A stretch of 64,000 nt of DNA from Tubiluchus corallicola (Eukaryota; Priapulida; Priapulimorpha; Priapulimorphida; Tubiluchidae), in contig JAQGDQ010001020.1 of NCBI GenBank assembly GCA_030141605.1, positions 1 through 64,000 on the forward strand. Direction: 5' to 3'. Numbering within the stretch: the first letter of the stretch is position 1; each line of letters opens with the position of its first letter. Below the pieces are notes generated by a model. It saw only the letters and a program-made list of their open reading frames with translations. It was not told the DNA's origin and made no database searches. A program made the position numbers and the translations under genes. Positions 42,025 to 53,727 of the stretch are shown piece after piece.

Positions 42025-44995
42025 AACGTGGAAAGAACAGAGGTAGTGTTATGAACAGGAGTTGAGGAAGTAGGGGACGTGGACGCAGCCGGTACGTTAC
42101 TGCTCGGACGTGGAAAGAACAGAGGTAGTGTTATGAACAGGAGTTGAGGAAGTAGGGGACGTGGACGCAGCCGGTACGTTACTGCTCGGACGTGGAAAGA
42201 ACAGAGGTAGTGTTATGAACAGGAGTTGAGGAAGTAGGGGACGTGGACGCAGCCGGTATGTTACTGCTCGGACGTGGAAAGAACAGAGATAGTGTTATGA
42301 ACAGGAGTTGAGGAAGTAGGGGACGTGGACGCAGCCGGTACGTTACTGCTCGATGTTATGAACAGGAGTTGAGGAAGTAGGGGACGTGGACGCAGCCGGT
42401 ACGTTACTGCTCGAACGTGGAAAGAACAGAGGTAGTGTTATGAACAGGAGTTGAGGAAGCAGGGGACGTGGACGCAGCCGGTACGTTACTGCTCAAACGT
42501 GGAAAGAACAGAGGTAGTGTTATGAACAGGAGTTGAGGAAGTAGGGGACGTGGACGCAGCCGGTACGTTACTGCTCAGACGTGAAAAGAACAGAGGTAGT
42601 GTTATGAACAGGAGTTGAGGAAGTAGGGGACGTGGACGCAGCCGGTACGTTACTGCTCGGACGTGAAAAGAACAGAGGTAGTGTTATGAACAGGAGTTGA
42701 GGAAGTAGGGGACGTGGACGCAGCCCGTACGTTACTGCTCGGATGTGGAAAGAACAGAGGTAGTGTTATGAACAGGAGTTGAGGAAGTAGGGGACGTGGA
42801 CGCAGCCCGTACGTTACTGCTCGGATGTGGAAAGAACAGAGATAGTGTTATGAACAGGAGTTGAGGAAGTAGGGGACGTAGACACAGCCGGTACGTTACT
42901 AATCGGACGTGGAAAGAACAGAGGTAGTGTTATGAACAGGAGTTGAGGAAGTAGGGGACGTGGACGCAGCCGGTACGTTACTGCTCGGACGTGAAAAGAA
43001 CAGAGGTAGTGTTATGAACAGGAGTTGAGGAAGTAGGGGACGTGGACGCAGCCGGTACGTTACTGCTCGGACGTGGAAAGAACAGAGGTAGTGTTATGAA
43101 CAGGAGTTGAGGAAGTAGGGGACGTGGACGCAGCCGGTACGTTACTGCTCGGACGTGGAAAGAACAGATGTAGTGTTATGAACAGGAGTTGAGAAAGTGG
43201 GGAACGTGGACACAGCCGGTACGTCACTAATCGGACGTGGAAAGAACAGAGGTAGTGTTGTGAACAGGAGTTGAGGAAGTAGGGGACGTGGACGCAGCCG
43301 GTACGTTACTGCTCAGACGTGGAAAGAACAGAGGTAGTGTTATGAACAGGAGTTGAGGAAGCAGGGGACGTGGACGCAGCCGGTACGTTACTGCTCGAAT
43401 GTGGAAAGAACAGAGGTAGTGTTATGAACAGGAGTTGAGGAAGTAGGGGACGTGGACGCAGCCGGTACGTTACTGCTCGGACGTGAAAAGAACAGAGGTA
43501 GTGTTATGAACAGGAGTTGAGGAAGTAGGGGACGTGGACGCAGCCCGTACGTTACTGCTCGGATGTGGAAAGAACAGAGGTAGTGTTATGAACAGGAGTT
43601 GAGGAAGTAGGGGACGTGGACGCAGCCTGTACGTTACTGCTCGGATGTGGAAAGAACAGAGATAGTGTTATGAACAGGAGTTGAGGAAGTAGGGGACGTA
43701 GACACAGCCGGTACATTACTAATCGGACGTGGAAAGAACAGAGGTAGTGTTATGAACAGGAGTTGAGGAAGTAGGGGACGTGGACGCAGCCGGTACGTTA
43801 CTGCTCGGACGTGAAAAGAACAGAGGTAGTGTTATGAACAGGAGTTGAGGAAGTAGGGGACGTGGACGCAGCCGGTACGTTACTGCTCGGACGTGGAAAG
43901 AACAGAGGTAGTGTTATGAACAGGAGTTGAGGAAGTAGGGGACGTGGACGCAGCCGGTACGTTACTGCTCGGACGTGGAAAGAACAGAGGTAGTGTTATG
44001 AACAGGAGTTGAGGAAGTAGGGGACGTGGACGCAGCCGGTACGTTACTGCTCGGACGTGGAAAGAACAGAGGTAGTGTTATGAACAGGAGTTGAGGAAGT
44101 GGGGGACGTGGACGCAGCCGGTACGTTACTACTCGGACGTGGAAAGAACAGAGGTAGTGTTATGAACAGGAGTTGAAAACACCACCACACCCAAAAAACA
44201 AAAAACAAGGAAGTAGGGGACGTGGACGCAGCCGGTACGTTACTACTCGGACGTGGAAAGAACAGAGGTAGTGTTATGAACAGGAGTTGAGGAAGTAGGG
44301 GACGTGGACGCAGCCGGTACGTTACTGCTCGGATGTAAAAACAAAAACAAAAAACACCACCCACCAAAAACAAAAAACAAGAAGTAGGGGACGTGACCAG
44401 CCGGTACGTTACTATCGGACGTGGAAAGAACAGAGGTAGTGTTATGAACAGGAGTTGAGGAAGTAGGGGACGTGGACGCAGCCGGTACGTTACTGCTCGG
44501 ATGTGGAAAGAACAGAGGTAGTGTTATGAACAGGAGTTGAGGAAGTAGGGGACGTGGATGCAGCCGGTACGTTACTGCTCGGATGTGGAAAGAACAGAGG
44601 TAGTGTTATGAACAGGAGTTGAGGAAGTGGGGGACGTGGACGCAGCCGGTACGTTATTGCTCGGATGTGGAAAGAACAGAGGTAGTGTTATGAACAGGAG
44701 TTGAGGAAGTGGGGGACGTGGACGCAGCCGGTACGTTACTACTCGGATGTGGAAAGAACAGAGATAGTGTTATGAACAGGAGTTGAGGAAGTAGGGGACG
44801 TGGACGCAGCCGGTACGTTACTGTTCGGACGTGGAAAGAACAGAGATAGTGTTATGAACAGGAGTTGAGGAAGTAGGGGACGTGGATGCAGCCGGTACGT
44901 TACTACTCGGATGTAGAAAGAACAGAGGTAGTGTTATGAACAGGAGTTGAGGAAGTAGGGGACGTGGACGCAGCCGGTACGTTACTGTTCAGAAT
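42025..44995. repeat. minisatellite, 82 bp x about 36
   Basis: The unit contains CGGACGTGGAAAGAACAGAG, GTAGTGTTATGAACAGGAGT, TGAGGAAGTAGGGGACGTGG and ACGCAGCCGGTACGTTACTG. Copies are 95-100% alike. Sets of variants (for example ACGTAGACACAGCC with TTACTAATCGG) recur about 820 bp apart near 42880 and 43700, so blocks of about ten units were duplicated. Two copies are interrupted by A/C-rich inserts, at 44176-44208 and 44336-44380. Part of a unit is missing near 42352. Confidence 0.96.
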
Positions 44996-45220
44996 GTGAG
45001 TAACAGATGTGATGATTGTGGTGTAAATCAGAGAAGGAAAAGCAAGCGTTTCACTAGGAAGTCAAGTGAAAAGGTGGTACAAGTTGGAAGTACGCCGTTG
45101 CTAATTAAGTACCTCATAGACAACTGCAATTTTTGTGGGAGTGTGATGTGTGGAAAGTGCGCAAACAAACGCTGCCATATTTATATTCAATTGAACTTTA
45201 TTTTATTTATCTCTTTATAA
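44996..45220 (+). pseudogene. Cys-rich fragment after the minisatellite
   Basis: An open frame directly after the last 82-bp unit has RCDDCG, a basic stretch (RRKSKRFTRKS), then CNFCGSVMCGKC. Four CxxC-type pairs and the basic linker look like a small zinc-binding module, for instance the C-terminal Cys-rich domain of piggyBac-type transposases, but the spacing is not exact. It starts with GTGAGTAAC-like sequence inside the array, so it is more likely a gene end left at the array border than a complete gene. Low certainty. Confidence 0.3.
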
Positions 45221-45530
45221 TGCTACAATAAAACATGATTAATAAAGAATCTCTAATAAGTTTTGAAGAATGGTTAAAATACATGGTTAAAATATTGCAT
45301 CAGTTTCAGTTTTGTATGTATTCAATCAACAATTTGATGTATCGCTGAATATTATATAAAATTAGCATGATAACTGTTTTATTTTACATAGAGATAAAAG
45401 AATACGTCAATTGACGCATGCTGGTCCTTCTAGGTTGTGGACTTTACCAGTCCTTCTAGTTTTAATCAATCATAAGTTACAGAAGAAACAATCCTCACGC
45501 AAACCTGAGACGACACATTTTGTTGCTATT

Positions 45531-46379
45531 TTACCGGCATTTAACAATCTTCTTGAATGCTGCTCTAAATTTACTGTTTGTTGCTGCGTATATGAAAGGG
45601 TTGACTGCACTGTTCAAGAAAACTATACATACTACTACTCTGAAAGCGTCTTCTGATATACACAAAGGACATCTTATTAAGATTGTTAAAACGATTAAGA
45701 TGGGACCCCAACAAATGAAAAATGCAGTAGTGATTATAGTTAAAGTTTTTGTTGCTTTCATGTCTGTCACTCTTGTTCCAGTTTGTTGGTTTTGATCGCG
45801 AATTTGCAAGATTTGCATTCTTGCTGCCCGCCATATTAATGTGTACAATGAAACTATAGCTGTTGTTGCTAAATAAGTCAAAATACTGGTAAGAATCGTG
45901 CTGTCGTCTATTAGTTCTATGTATGCTGAACTGATTCCCGAGAGCCATGTAATGGATAATAACATGCTCAATGTTCTCTTTGTAAAATAAGTGTTGTATT
46001 TGTAAGGATGCAAAATGGCTACATATCTCTCGACAGCAATTAAGCACAAGTGTATTAGGCTGCAGTTTCTAGCAGCCAAGGCAACAAAATTTTCAACACT
46101 GTAATGTGTAAAATTAACACGTGCAACACTGACAATTCCAATAGGCAGTGATATCAATCCACATAGCAGATCTGTTACAGCAAGGGATGCGATCAGTGCA
46201 CTCGTTCTTGTTTGCAACTGCTCATACTTGTAAATTGCAACTAAGACAAGCAAGTTTCCAGCAACTATAATAACGATCAACCATGCTAGGAATGTTTGGC
46301 ATACTAGGATAAACAAACTTTTGTTGGTATGTAGTTCATTAGTGGTGTTTCCTACCTTTGTGTAATTTTCTGTTAACAT
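45531..46379 (-). CDS. class A GPCR, MECA-like (receptor 2)
   Basis: Intact single-exon receptor of 282 residues from the ATG at 46379. Glycosylation sites at N5, N11, N19 and N89. TM1 GN (41-42), LAVTD in TM2, ERY (117-119), TM4 Trp, CWGP (223-226), NPFIY (260-264), helix 8 FRAAFKKI. It has no TM3 Cys at the usual place, a very short ECL2 (LIDDSTILTS) and the paired CPLC in ECL3, as in its paralogs. Intracellular loop 3 (RDQNQQTGTRVTDMKATKTL) is almost identical to that of receptors 1 and 5, so G-protein coupling is probably conserved while outer parts vary. The 3' flank includes TTACAGAAG and ACCGGCATTTAACAATCTTC. Confidence 0.93.
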   Translation of the reverse strand: MLTENYTKVGNTTNELHTNKSLFILVCQTFLAWLIVIIVAGNLLVLVAIYKYEQLQTRTSALIASLAVTDLLCGLISLPIGIVSVARVNFTHYSVENFVALAARNCSLIHLCLIAVERYVAILHPYKYNTYFTKRTLSMLLSITWLSGISSAYIELIDDSTILTSILTYLATTAIVSLYTLIWRAARMQILQIRDQNQQTGTRVTDMKATKTLTIITTAFFICWGPILIVLTILIRCPLCISEDAFRVVVCIVFLNSAVNPFIYAATNSKFRAAFKKIVKCR

Positions 46380-46934
46380 TATTAAATGTGATAATTTCTC
46401 GGTATCACTAACGTCGTTCTTTCACGCTATTCATTAGAAAAATACAACTCTGTCTAGCAACAGAGAAGCTTTCACACCTGCTCTATGTCACTGCATGCCA
46501 GTCTCTTGTAACATAACAGGACATTATAGAGTGATCACATTCCTAAAATCGATCAGAGCCTTTGTTATAACAGGTAGTAACTAATTATAGCATAGTTGGT
46601 GACAAAAATATTTATCTAAGGAATCTACATGAGTGTTAAGCTAACTATGAGAACGACTGTATAATTATGGCATTTAGGTAATGACAAAGACTAAATTTAT
46701 GTAGATGATGCAATTTAGCAAATTCTGCTCTTTATCGTTTGGCTTGTTTCCTGGCCTATTCATTTCAATTCAATTTTATTTTCTCAATAGCAGTTAAAAT
46801 TCGTCATAGTTATTTTTACATTTCATTGCAGCTGAGAAGGAGCAGGGAAAGACCTATTGGTCACTTGGTCAGCTGCCCCTTATTAAAAATGCAAGTTTAC
46901 TCACAGGCTCATGACATTTTTTAGGTGTTTGTGT

Positions 46935-46948
46935 ATATATAAAAGGCA
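46935..46948 (+). promoter_or_regulatory. TATA-box-like site
   Basis: TATATAAAAGGCAG is followed by GCAACAAAATCAACTC repeats. It matches the site at 16724-16736 in its extended TATAAAAGGCAGAAG. No coding gene is recognised downstream. Confidence 0.3.
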
Positions 46949-47517
46949 GAAGCAACAAAATCAACTCAAAGCAGAAATGCAATTCAAAGCATAACAAGGA
47001 ACAACATCAAGCAAAAAATTAATGAAATTCAATGTAGAGCAAAAAAATAACATCAAACAAAGCAACAAAAATCTACTCAAAGCAAAAAAAATTGAGTAGA
47101 GCCTACATTGTCAGGTTTGAAGGTTAGTGGAACAGCAAGAGGAGACTAACGGCAGCTACGTGGGACATTTAGCAAACGAATTTGTTCACATAGAAATAGT
47201 GTCAGCCATTTTTGTGAAAGTATTGTGTGTAGAGGTTGGAGGTAATTTAGATGTTTGCAATGCAATCTGAAAGTAACTTCAGCGTTTTAGAACTTATATA
47301 GATTGCAACCACTGTGCAAAGACGATATTGAATTGCAATGGCTGCCCTTATGACAAACGACTCATTGCTAATCTCACTGTAATTCTAATGGAATAAAAGA
47401 CTTAGTATGTGAAACACAAAACACATGGAAACTAAATTTCATTAGAAACATAAAATGTGTTTCATTAGTGCAGTAGTCTTTGAAAGTAGGAATAAATTCT
47501 ATATATATATATATATA

Positions 47518-48232
47518 AGAATCAGGACAATTTACCTGAACATACATTGTAAATGCATTAGTAAAGTATATAAACAAATTACAGCTTTATTATGTGCGAT
47601 TTGTTGCATGGATTTATTATGATTATGAGTAGCATTAGGGATAAATTTGTCTAAACAATATTGCTGTCCTTCAAATCATTAAAATGACTGAAATATAATT
47701 TGATTGTTTGCCTAGCCTTTAGTTTTACGTATGGTTTCTGAAACTGTGACCGAAGCCGACTTGCTATTCCTGATCTATGATCTAGTTTTTCCAATACACA
47801 TAACTGGGATAGATACTTGTAGAATCGTGCTGGATGTCCGAAATCGTCGAAGTACTTAATCAAATTTTCGGTTAGATGTACCCCTTTCCCGCGTGTTAAG
47901 TCAGATGACAAATAGCAACGAATTTACCTTTTAGTGTTAAATCCATCATTTAACCCAAATCTCCACATTTTTATTTTTCCTTATTTTTTCTCAATGGAAA
48001 CACTTGTTAAAAATTATGTGGTTAGATGGAGAATTTCTCAGGCTTTCTAACATTGGACAACGAGATAAATTTTGTTGCCATGATCACTTGCAATAATTGG
48101 TAAAACTAGTATGTGTAGGTGAGTTTTGGTTATTGTTTCAACTACGGCTTTTTTAATATTAAATAGCAATGGTTGATATTTGGGCAAAATACATACAAGA
48201 GTCTTACCATCAAAACCTCTATAAACAATATA
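47518..48232. repeat. large inverted duplication, left arm
   Basis: Reverse complement of 48377-49776 once an inserted LINE is removed from that arm. It starts at AGAATCAGGACAATTTACC and ends near CCTCTATAAACAA. An open frame of 86 codons (47651-47911) belongs to the duplicated flank and also occurs, broken, in the right arm, so it is not called. Confidence 0.9.
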
Positions 48233-48376
48233 TATATATATATATATATTAAATGATTATAATCATGTCGTCATTGTTGTCTAAAGACATATGTGTTAGT
48301 TACGTGCTGTCTAGTGATGGTGAACACCTAATCATTTGTGCCCAAATTTCGCTCTAAGGCCATTCGTTTACTTGCA

Positions 48377-49776
48377 TTGTTTACAGCGGTTTTGATGGTA
48401 AGACTCTCGTGTATATTTTACCCAAATATCAACCATTGGTATTTAATATTAAATAAGCCGTAGTTGAAACAATAACCAAAACTCACCTACTATCGAACAG
48501 CCACGGTGTCCAGTCTAATGCTAAATCAGTACTTGTATTATTATATAATTCTCTTTCTTACCATATCTTAATAATTCAAACATTATTTGGGGAAGCACAA
48601 GCACCAATCGATTGAAAAAAATTAATCTGATTCAGAAGAAAATAGTGCGAGCTATAACATTAACATAACGTTATAGACTTAACTATCACTACATACAGTG
48701 CAACACTAATGTTAGAAAATTTTCTATTAAATACAATGGCCCTTACATATGGAATTCAATTGCTCCAGCTATTAAAAATGCCAACTCGCTGTCCATATTT
48801 AAAAAAAATTATAAATTAAACTTACTTGAAACATATAACTGATCACTCAATCATGATTTGTTGTTTTTCATTTTCAAAAACTTCCCCTCTAGTATAATAA
48901 TATTTTTATTACTTCCCACCCGTATATATATCTGTATATATTGTAATATTGTATCTGTATATATTGTAATTTTTTTTCGCAACTAATTCTAGTGGCCTAC
49001 CATAAGCTAGCTTCTTAGGTCTCTAGCGCAGAATTCATGAATTGTATCACATTTTTGTATTAACAAAAACTGATTATCCATGCACATGTAATGTATATGT
49101 GTATGTTTATTGGGAAATAAATTTATTAAATCTAAATCTAAATCTAGTGCGCACATACTAGTTTTACCAATTATTGCAAGTGATCATGGCAACAAAATTT
49201 ATCTCGTTGCCCAATGTTAGAAAGCCTGAGAAATTCTCCATCTAACCACCTAATTTTTTAACAAGTGTTTTCACTGAGAAAAAAGAAGGAAAAATAAAAA
49301 TGTGGAGATTTGCGTCAAATGATGGATTTAACACTAAAAGATAAATTCGTTGCAATTTGCTCGTTTCTCGCAAAAACCTGCCTCCAAACTATGTCATCTG
49401 ACCTAACACGTGGGAAAGGGGTACACATCTAACCGAAAATTTGATTAAGTACTTCAACGATTTCGGACATCCAGCACGATTCTACAAGCATATATCCCAG
49501 TTATGTGCATGGGAAAAACTAGATCATAGATCAGGAATAGGCTTCGGTCACAGTTTCAGAAACCATACGTAAAACTAAAGGCTAGGCAAACAAACAAATT
49601 ATATTTCAGTCATTTTAATGATTTGAAGGACAGCAATATTGTTTAGATAAATTTATCCCTATTGCTACTCATAATCATAATAAATTCATGCAAAAAATCG
49701 CACATAATAAAGCTGTAATTTGTTTCTATACTTTACTAATCCATTTACAATGTATGTTCAGGTAAATTGTCCTGAT
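48377..49776. repeat. large inverted duplication, right arm (with nested LINE)
   Basis: Inner part 48377-48489 and outer part about 49157-49776 match the left arm. The outer part is continuous with the 3' flank of receptor 3, so the duplicated material is GPCR flank. The central loop (48233-48376) is about 145 bp and starts with a TA run. Confidence 0.9.
48490..49156 (+). mobile_element. 5'-truncated LINE inside the inverted repeat
   Basis: The frame reads NRLKKINLIQKKIVRAI near 48600, then WNSIAPAIKNANSLSIFKK and a stop near 48840: the usual C-terminal end of a CR1/Jockey-type protein. The tail is a TAAATC microsatellite (CTAAATCTAAATCTAAATC, about 49128-49147). It splits the sequence CTCACCTAC|ACATACTAG, which is uninterrupted in the left arm, so the insertion postdates the inverted duplication. 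Confidence 0.8.
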
Positions 49777-50021
49777 TCTTCACATTATTACATAATTGCA
49801 ATTTTAACATTTGTTTACGAGTTCCGGTTTCTCTTTCTTTAGGTCTGGTTTCTTATGTTTTGAGTTTTAGTTGCACAGTTTGGTTTTCATAATTCCAAAA
49901 TCATTCCAGTAGATTTCGTTTTGATTAGACGCATTTGACAAAGTAACACTTCGTCAATCATAAGTTACAGAAATGTATCCCTCAAGCAAACATGAGACAA
50001 CATATTATTTTGTTGCTATTT

Positions 50022-50876
50022 TTACCGGCATCTAAGAATCTTCTTGAATGCTCTCCTAAATTTACTGTTTGTTGCTGCATATATGAAAGGGTTGATGGCA
50101 CTGTTCACACAAGTCATCCATACTACTATTTTTAGAGCAATTCGTGATGTGCACAATGGACACCTTACGTAGACTGGTGACACAATTAAGATGAGACCCC
50201 AACAAATGAAAAAGGCAACGTTAACTATAGTTAAAGTTTTTGTTGCTTTCATTTCCATCACTTTCGTTCTAGTTTGTTGGATTTGATCACGAATTTGCAA
50301 AATTTGCTTTCTTGCTGCCCGCCATATTAACGAATAAAGTAAAAGTATCACTGTTGTTAATGAAAGAATCAAAGTATTAGTAACAATCGTGCTGTCGTCT
50401 ACCATTTCTATGCACGCTAAAATAATGTCAGAAAGCCACGTAATGGATTATAGCATTCTCAATGTTCTCTTTGTAAAATAAATGTTGTATTTGTAAGGTT
50501 GCAAAATGGCTACATATCTCTCAACAGCAATTAAGCACAAGTGTAGTATGCTGCAGTCTAGAGCAACCAATGCAACAAAATCTTCAACGTTGTAATCTTG
50601 TCTAGCATATATTACATCAACAATTTCAATAGGCAGTGATATCAGTCCACAGAGCAGATCTGTTACAGCAAGGGATGCAATCAGTGCATTCGTTCTTGTT
50701 TGCAACTGCTCATACTTGTAAACCGCAATTAAAACTAGCAAGTTTCCAGTAACTATAATGACTATAATAACAGCCAACCACACTAAAATTATCACAACCA
50801 CCAATGTAGACCAATTTTCGTGTAGATGCAGGGTGCCAGTTGTGTTTTCCACTGTACTGTAATTGTCACGTAGCAT
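50022..50876 (-). pseudogene. class A GPCR, MECA-like (receptor 3), single in-frame stop
   Basis: Full-length receptor of 285 codons with one nonsense codon, TAA at 50448-50450 (codon 143, start of TM4). Paralogs have a Leu codon (TTA) here, so a single T-to-A change explains it. No frameshift exists. Downstream, TM4-TM7 (ITWL, RKQIL, CWG, NPFIY) and the normal stop at 50022 are intact. The N-terminal half has sites N11 and N21, GN, LAVTD and ERY (119-121). It may be a recent pseudogene, a polymorphic null allele or a sequence error. The start is the ATG at 50876. The upstream flank is interrupted at about 50910 by a fragment of another receptor. Confidence 0.9.
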
Positions 50877-50910
50877 TGTTATATGTTACCATTTCACATG
50901 AACACCAACG

Positions 50911-51035
50911 TTTCCGGCAATTGTGATGATGGTCAACCATGCTAGGAATGCTGCAGCAGTCAGAATAAACCAATCTTTCTCATAATACGCTTCATCGGCT
51001 GTTTTTCCTATTGTAGTGTTATTTTCAGAAGGCAT
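50911..51035 (-). pseudogene. GPCR N-terminal fragment
   Basis: From an ATG at 51033-51035 the frame encodes about 41 residues like the start of receptor 5: MPSENNT, then EKDWFILTAAAFLAW and a GN of TM1. Homology stops at about 50911, where the 5' flank of receptor 3 begins. The rest of this receptor gene is lost. Confidence 0.85.
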
Positions 51036-51189
51036 TGTCAAATGCTGTCACTTAACCGTAACACTAACGACATGTTTAGACTGGTGTCTGTTGCGAGTTT
51101 ACTATCTGACAGTAAACTCGCAGGTGTGAACTAACTTGCGAGTTACTGTCGGCAAGTTACTGGAAACTCTTCAACAGCTGCTGCGAGGT

Positions 51190-52512
51190 GATATCGTGTG
51201 AGAAACCGTGTAGTGTGAAACACCTCAACAAGTTACTCTCGATACTTTTGCAGTGAATGGTGAAAGTCCCGTGAGAGACCATGTAGTGTGAAACACCTCA
51301 ACTAGTTACTTTCGATACTCTTGCAGTGAATGTTGAAGGTCACGTTACAGACCATGTAGTGTGAAACACCTCAGCAAGTTACTTTCGATACTTTTGCAGT
51401 GAGTGGTGAAGGTCACGTGACAGACCATGTAGTGTGAAACACCTCAACAAGTTACTTTCGATACTCTTGCAGTGAATGGTGAAGGTCCAGCGACAGACCA
51501 TGTAGTGTGAAACACCTCAACAAGTTACTTTCGATGATTTTGCAGTGAATGGTGAAGGTCCCGTGAGAGACCATGTAGTGTGAAACACCCTCAACAAGTT
51601 ACTTTCGATACTTCTTGCAGTGAATGGTGAAAGTCCCGTGAGAGACCATATAGTGTGAAACACCTCAACAAGTTACTTTCGATACTTCTTGCAGTGAACG
51701 GTGAAGGTCACGTGACAAACCATGTAGTGTGAAACACCTCAACAAGTTACTTTCGATACTTTTGCAGTGAATGGTGAAGGTCACGTGACAGACCATGTCG
51801 TGTGAAACACCTGAACAAGTTACTTTCGATACTTTTGCAGTGAATGTTGAAGGTCACGTGAGAAACCACGTAGTGTGAAACACCCCAACAAGTTACTTTC
51901 GATACTTTTGCAGTGAATGGTGAAAGTCACGTGAGAAACCATGTAGTGTGAAACACCTCAACAAATTACTTTCGATACTTCTTGTAGTGAATGGTGAAGG
52001 TCACGTGACAAACCATGTAGTGTGAAACACCTCAACAAGTTACTTTCGATACTTTTGCAGTGAATGGTGAAGGTCACGTGAGAGACCATGTAGTGTGAAA
52101 CACCTCAACAAGTTACTTTCGATACTTTTGCAGTGAATGGTGAAAGTCCAGTGACAGACCATGTAGTGTGAAACACCTCAGCAAGTTACTTTCGATACTT
52201 TTGCAGTGAATGGTGAAAGTCACGTGACAGACCATGTAGTGTGAAACACCTCAACAAGTTACTTTCGATACTTTTGCAGTGAATGGTGAAGGTCACGTGA
52301 CAGACCATGTAGTGTGAAACACCCCAACAAGTTACTTTCGATACTTTTGCAGTGAATGGTGAAAGTCCAGTGACAGACCATGTAGTGTGAAACACCTCAG
52401 CAAGTTACTTTCGATACTTTTGCAGTGAATGGTGAAAGTCACGTGACAGACCATGTAGTGTGAAACACCTCAACAAGTTACTTTCGATACTTTCGCAGTG
52501 AATGGTGAAGAG
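51190..52512. repeat. minisatellite, 73 bp x about 18, with CACGTG
   Basis: The unit contains GAAGGTCACGTGACAGACCA, TGTAGTGTGAAACACCTCAA and CAAGTTACTTTCGATAC. Most copies carry the palindromic E-box core CACGTG; others have CCCGTG or CCAGTG. It separates the GPCR N-terminal fragment (to 51035) from that gene's former 5' flank (52520-52860). Confidence 0.95.
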
Positions 52513-52519
52513 ATCATCA

Positions 52520-52860
52520 GCTTCCACTTACTGTAGCAGAGTACTCGTAGTAAGTTTTCCTCACTAGTCTGAACACGTTTGCGAGAAATGTAACAATTTG
52601 GTGGAAAACAAAATTCTGCACACATGAGTCGTGTATGACATGTATGTTTGTTGCTAAACAGGCATGCGCATGCGCATTGTACACATTCATAATAGCTGTT
52701 TATGCAATTTGTTAAGTCATTTATAACAGTTTCTGTTATAAGCACATTTTTAATTGGTAGCAGCAATTTGCATGTTTGCTCTGATGGTTTGTAGAAAAAT
52801 ATGAGTCAATGTGACAATATGACAGTCAGTAAATGATGTGGATGTTTATCTAAACAAGTT
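52520..52860 (-). other. GPCR 5' flank relic
   Basis: Contains TTATAAGCACATTTTTAATTGG and TAGCAGCAATTTGC, matching 63550-63585 upstream of receptor 5. Further matches lie at 53480-53700 versus 63820-63990. It belongs to the decayed receptor copy at 50911-51035. Confidence 0.6.
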
Positions 52861-53007
52861 CTAAACAGGAGTGACATGCAAACCTTTGGCTATAATGTAC
52901 TTTTGCTTTTTAACAAAATATGAGTTTATATGCATTAATAAGCATAACGAGCTATTTGTCCTTCAGGTTCGCATGCCAGGTCTAAAGCCAGTTGCAAAAC
53001 AGTGGTG

Positions 53008-53385
53008 TTATCATAATCAAGTTATCTTAATTTTACATACTATTAACAAATAATAGTCTTTCTATCTTTTATATCATCTCATATATGAGCTTCATTCATT
53101 ACATCATTCCATTTTAAGCACTAATGTTTTTTTATCATACGATTCACTTTAAATTTTCAGATTATTTCCATTACTTTTTTTCTTTCACTGTGTGGGACAA
53201 TCTAACAAGCCCTGCTTTTTGATTCCCTCAACACATTTACCTTCGTGTATAAGTGAACAGTGTTTGAGGCTTTTCCTGTGCAGTATTTCTGATTTGTATT
53301 ACGTTCATTGTAGGCCCTTTCACTAGTTATTGTACATGAAACTATTGTAAATGTGTAATGTGAAATAAATGACTTATGACTTATG
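53008..53385 (+). mobile_element. retroposon tail-like repeat, copy 2
   Basis: Second copy of 37779-38155, with the same left boundary and the tail GAAATAAATGACTTATGACT. It lies inside the GPCR 5' flank, splitting sequence that is continuous near 63.6-63.8 kb. Confidence 0.7.
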
Positions 53386-53727
53386 GACTTAAAGCCAATT
53401 AGATAACAAATTCAACAGAATTAAACCTAAAAAATAACAGGCATTATAGCGCAAATTAGTTTTGCGAAAGTGTCGCTCATAATCTGAAATAGCAGATGAA
53501 AAGGAACAGAAAGTTGCTGTAGTAAGGGACATTCTCATTCCATTGGTTTTCATCAATTGTGATTTGCTCACTAAATCGCTGGATTCTGCTACTATCTTTC
53601 TTTAATTATCAATAAACAATTGCAAGCAAATTTACTAATTTACTAGATTAACAAATGAGTATGAGCCTATGCTGCTGGAGGGTGGTTCCTGTAAACTGTT
53701 AGCAATATACGCCATATGCTCCTACTA

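Noticed and set aside
44044-44373. Minus-strand open frame of 109 codons in the 82-bp array
   Set aside because: Opened by the A/C-rich interruptions within the minisatellite; no homology.
47651-47911. 86-codon frame in the inverted repeat
   Set aside because: Broken in the other arm and derived from GPCR 3' flank, so not a conserved gene.
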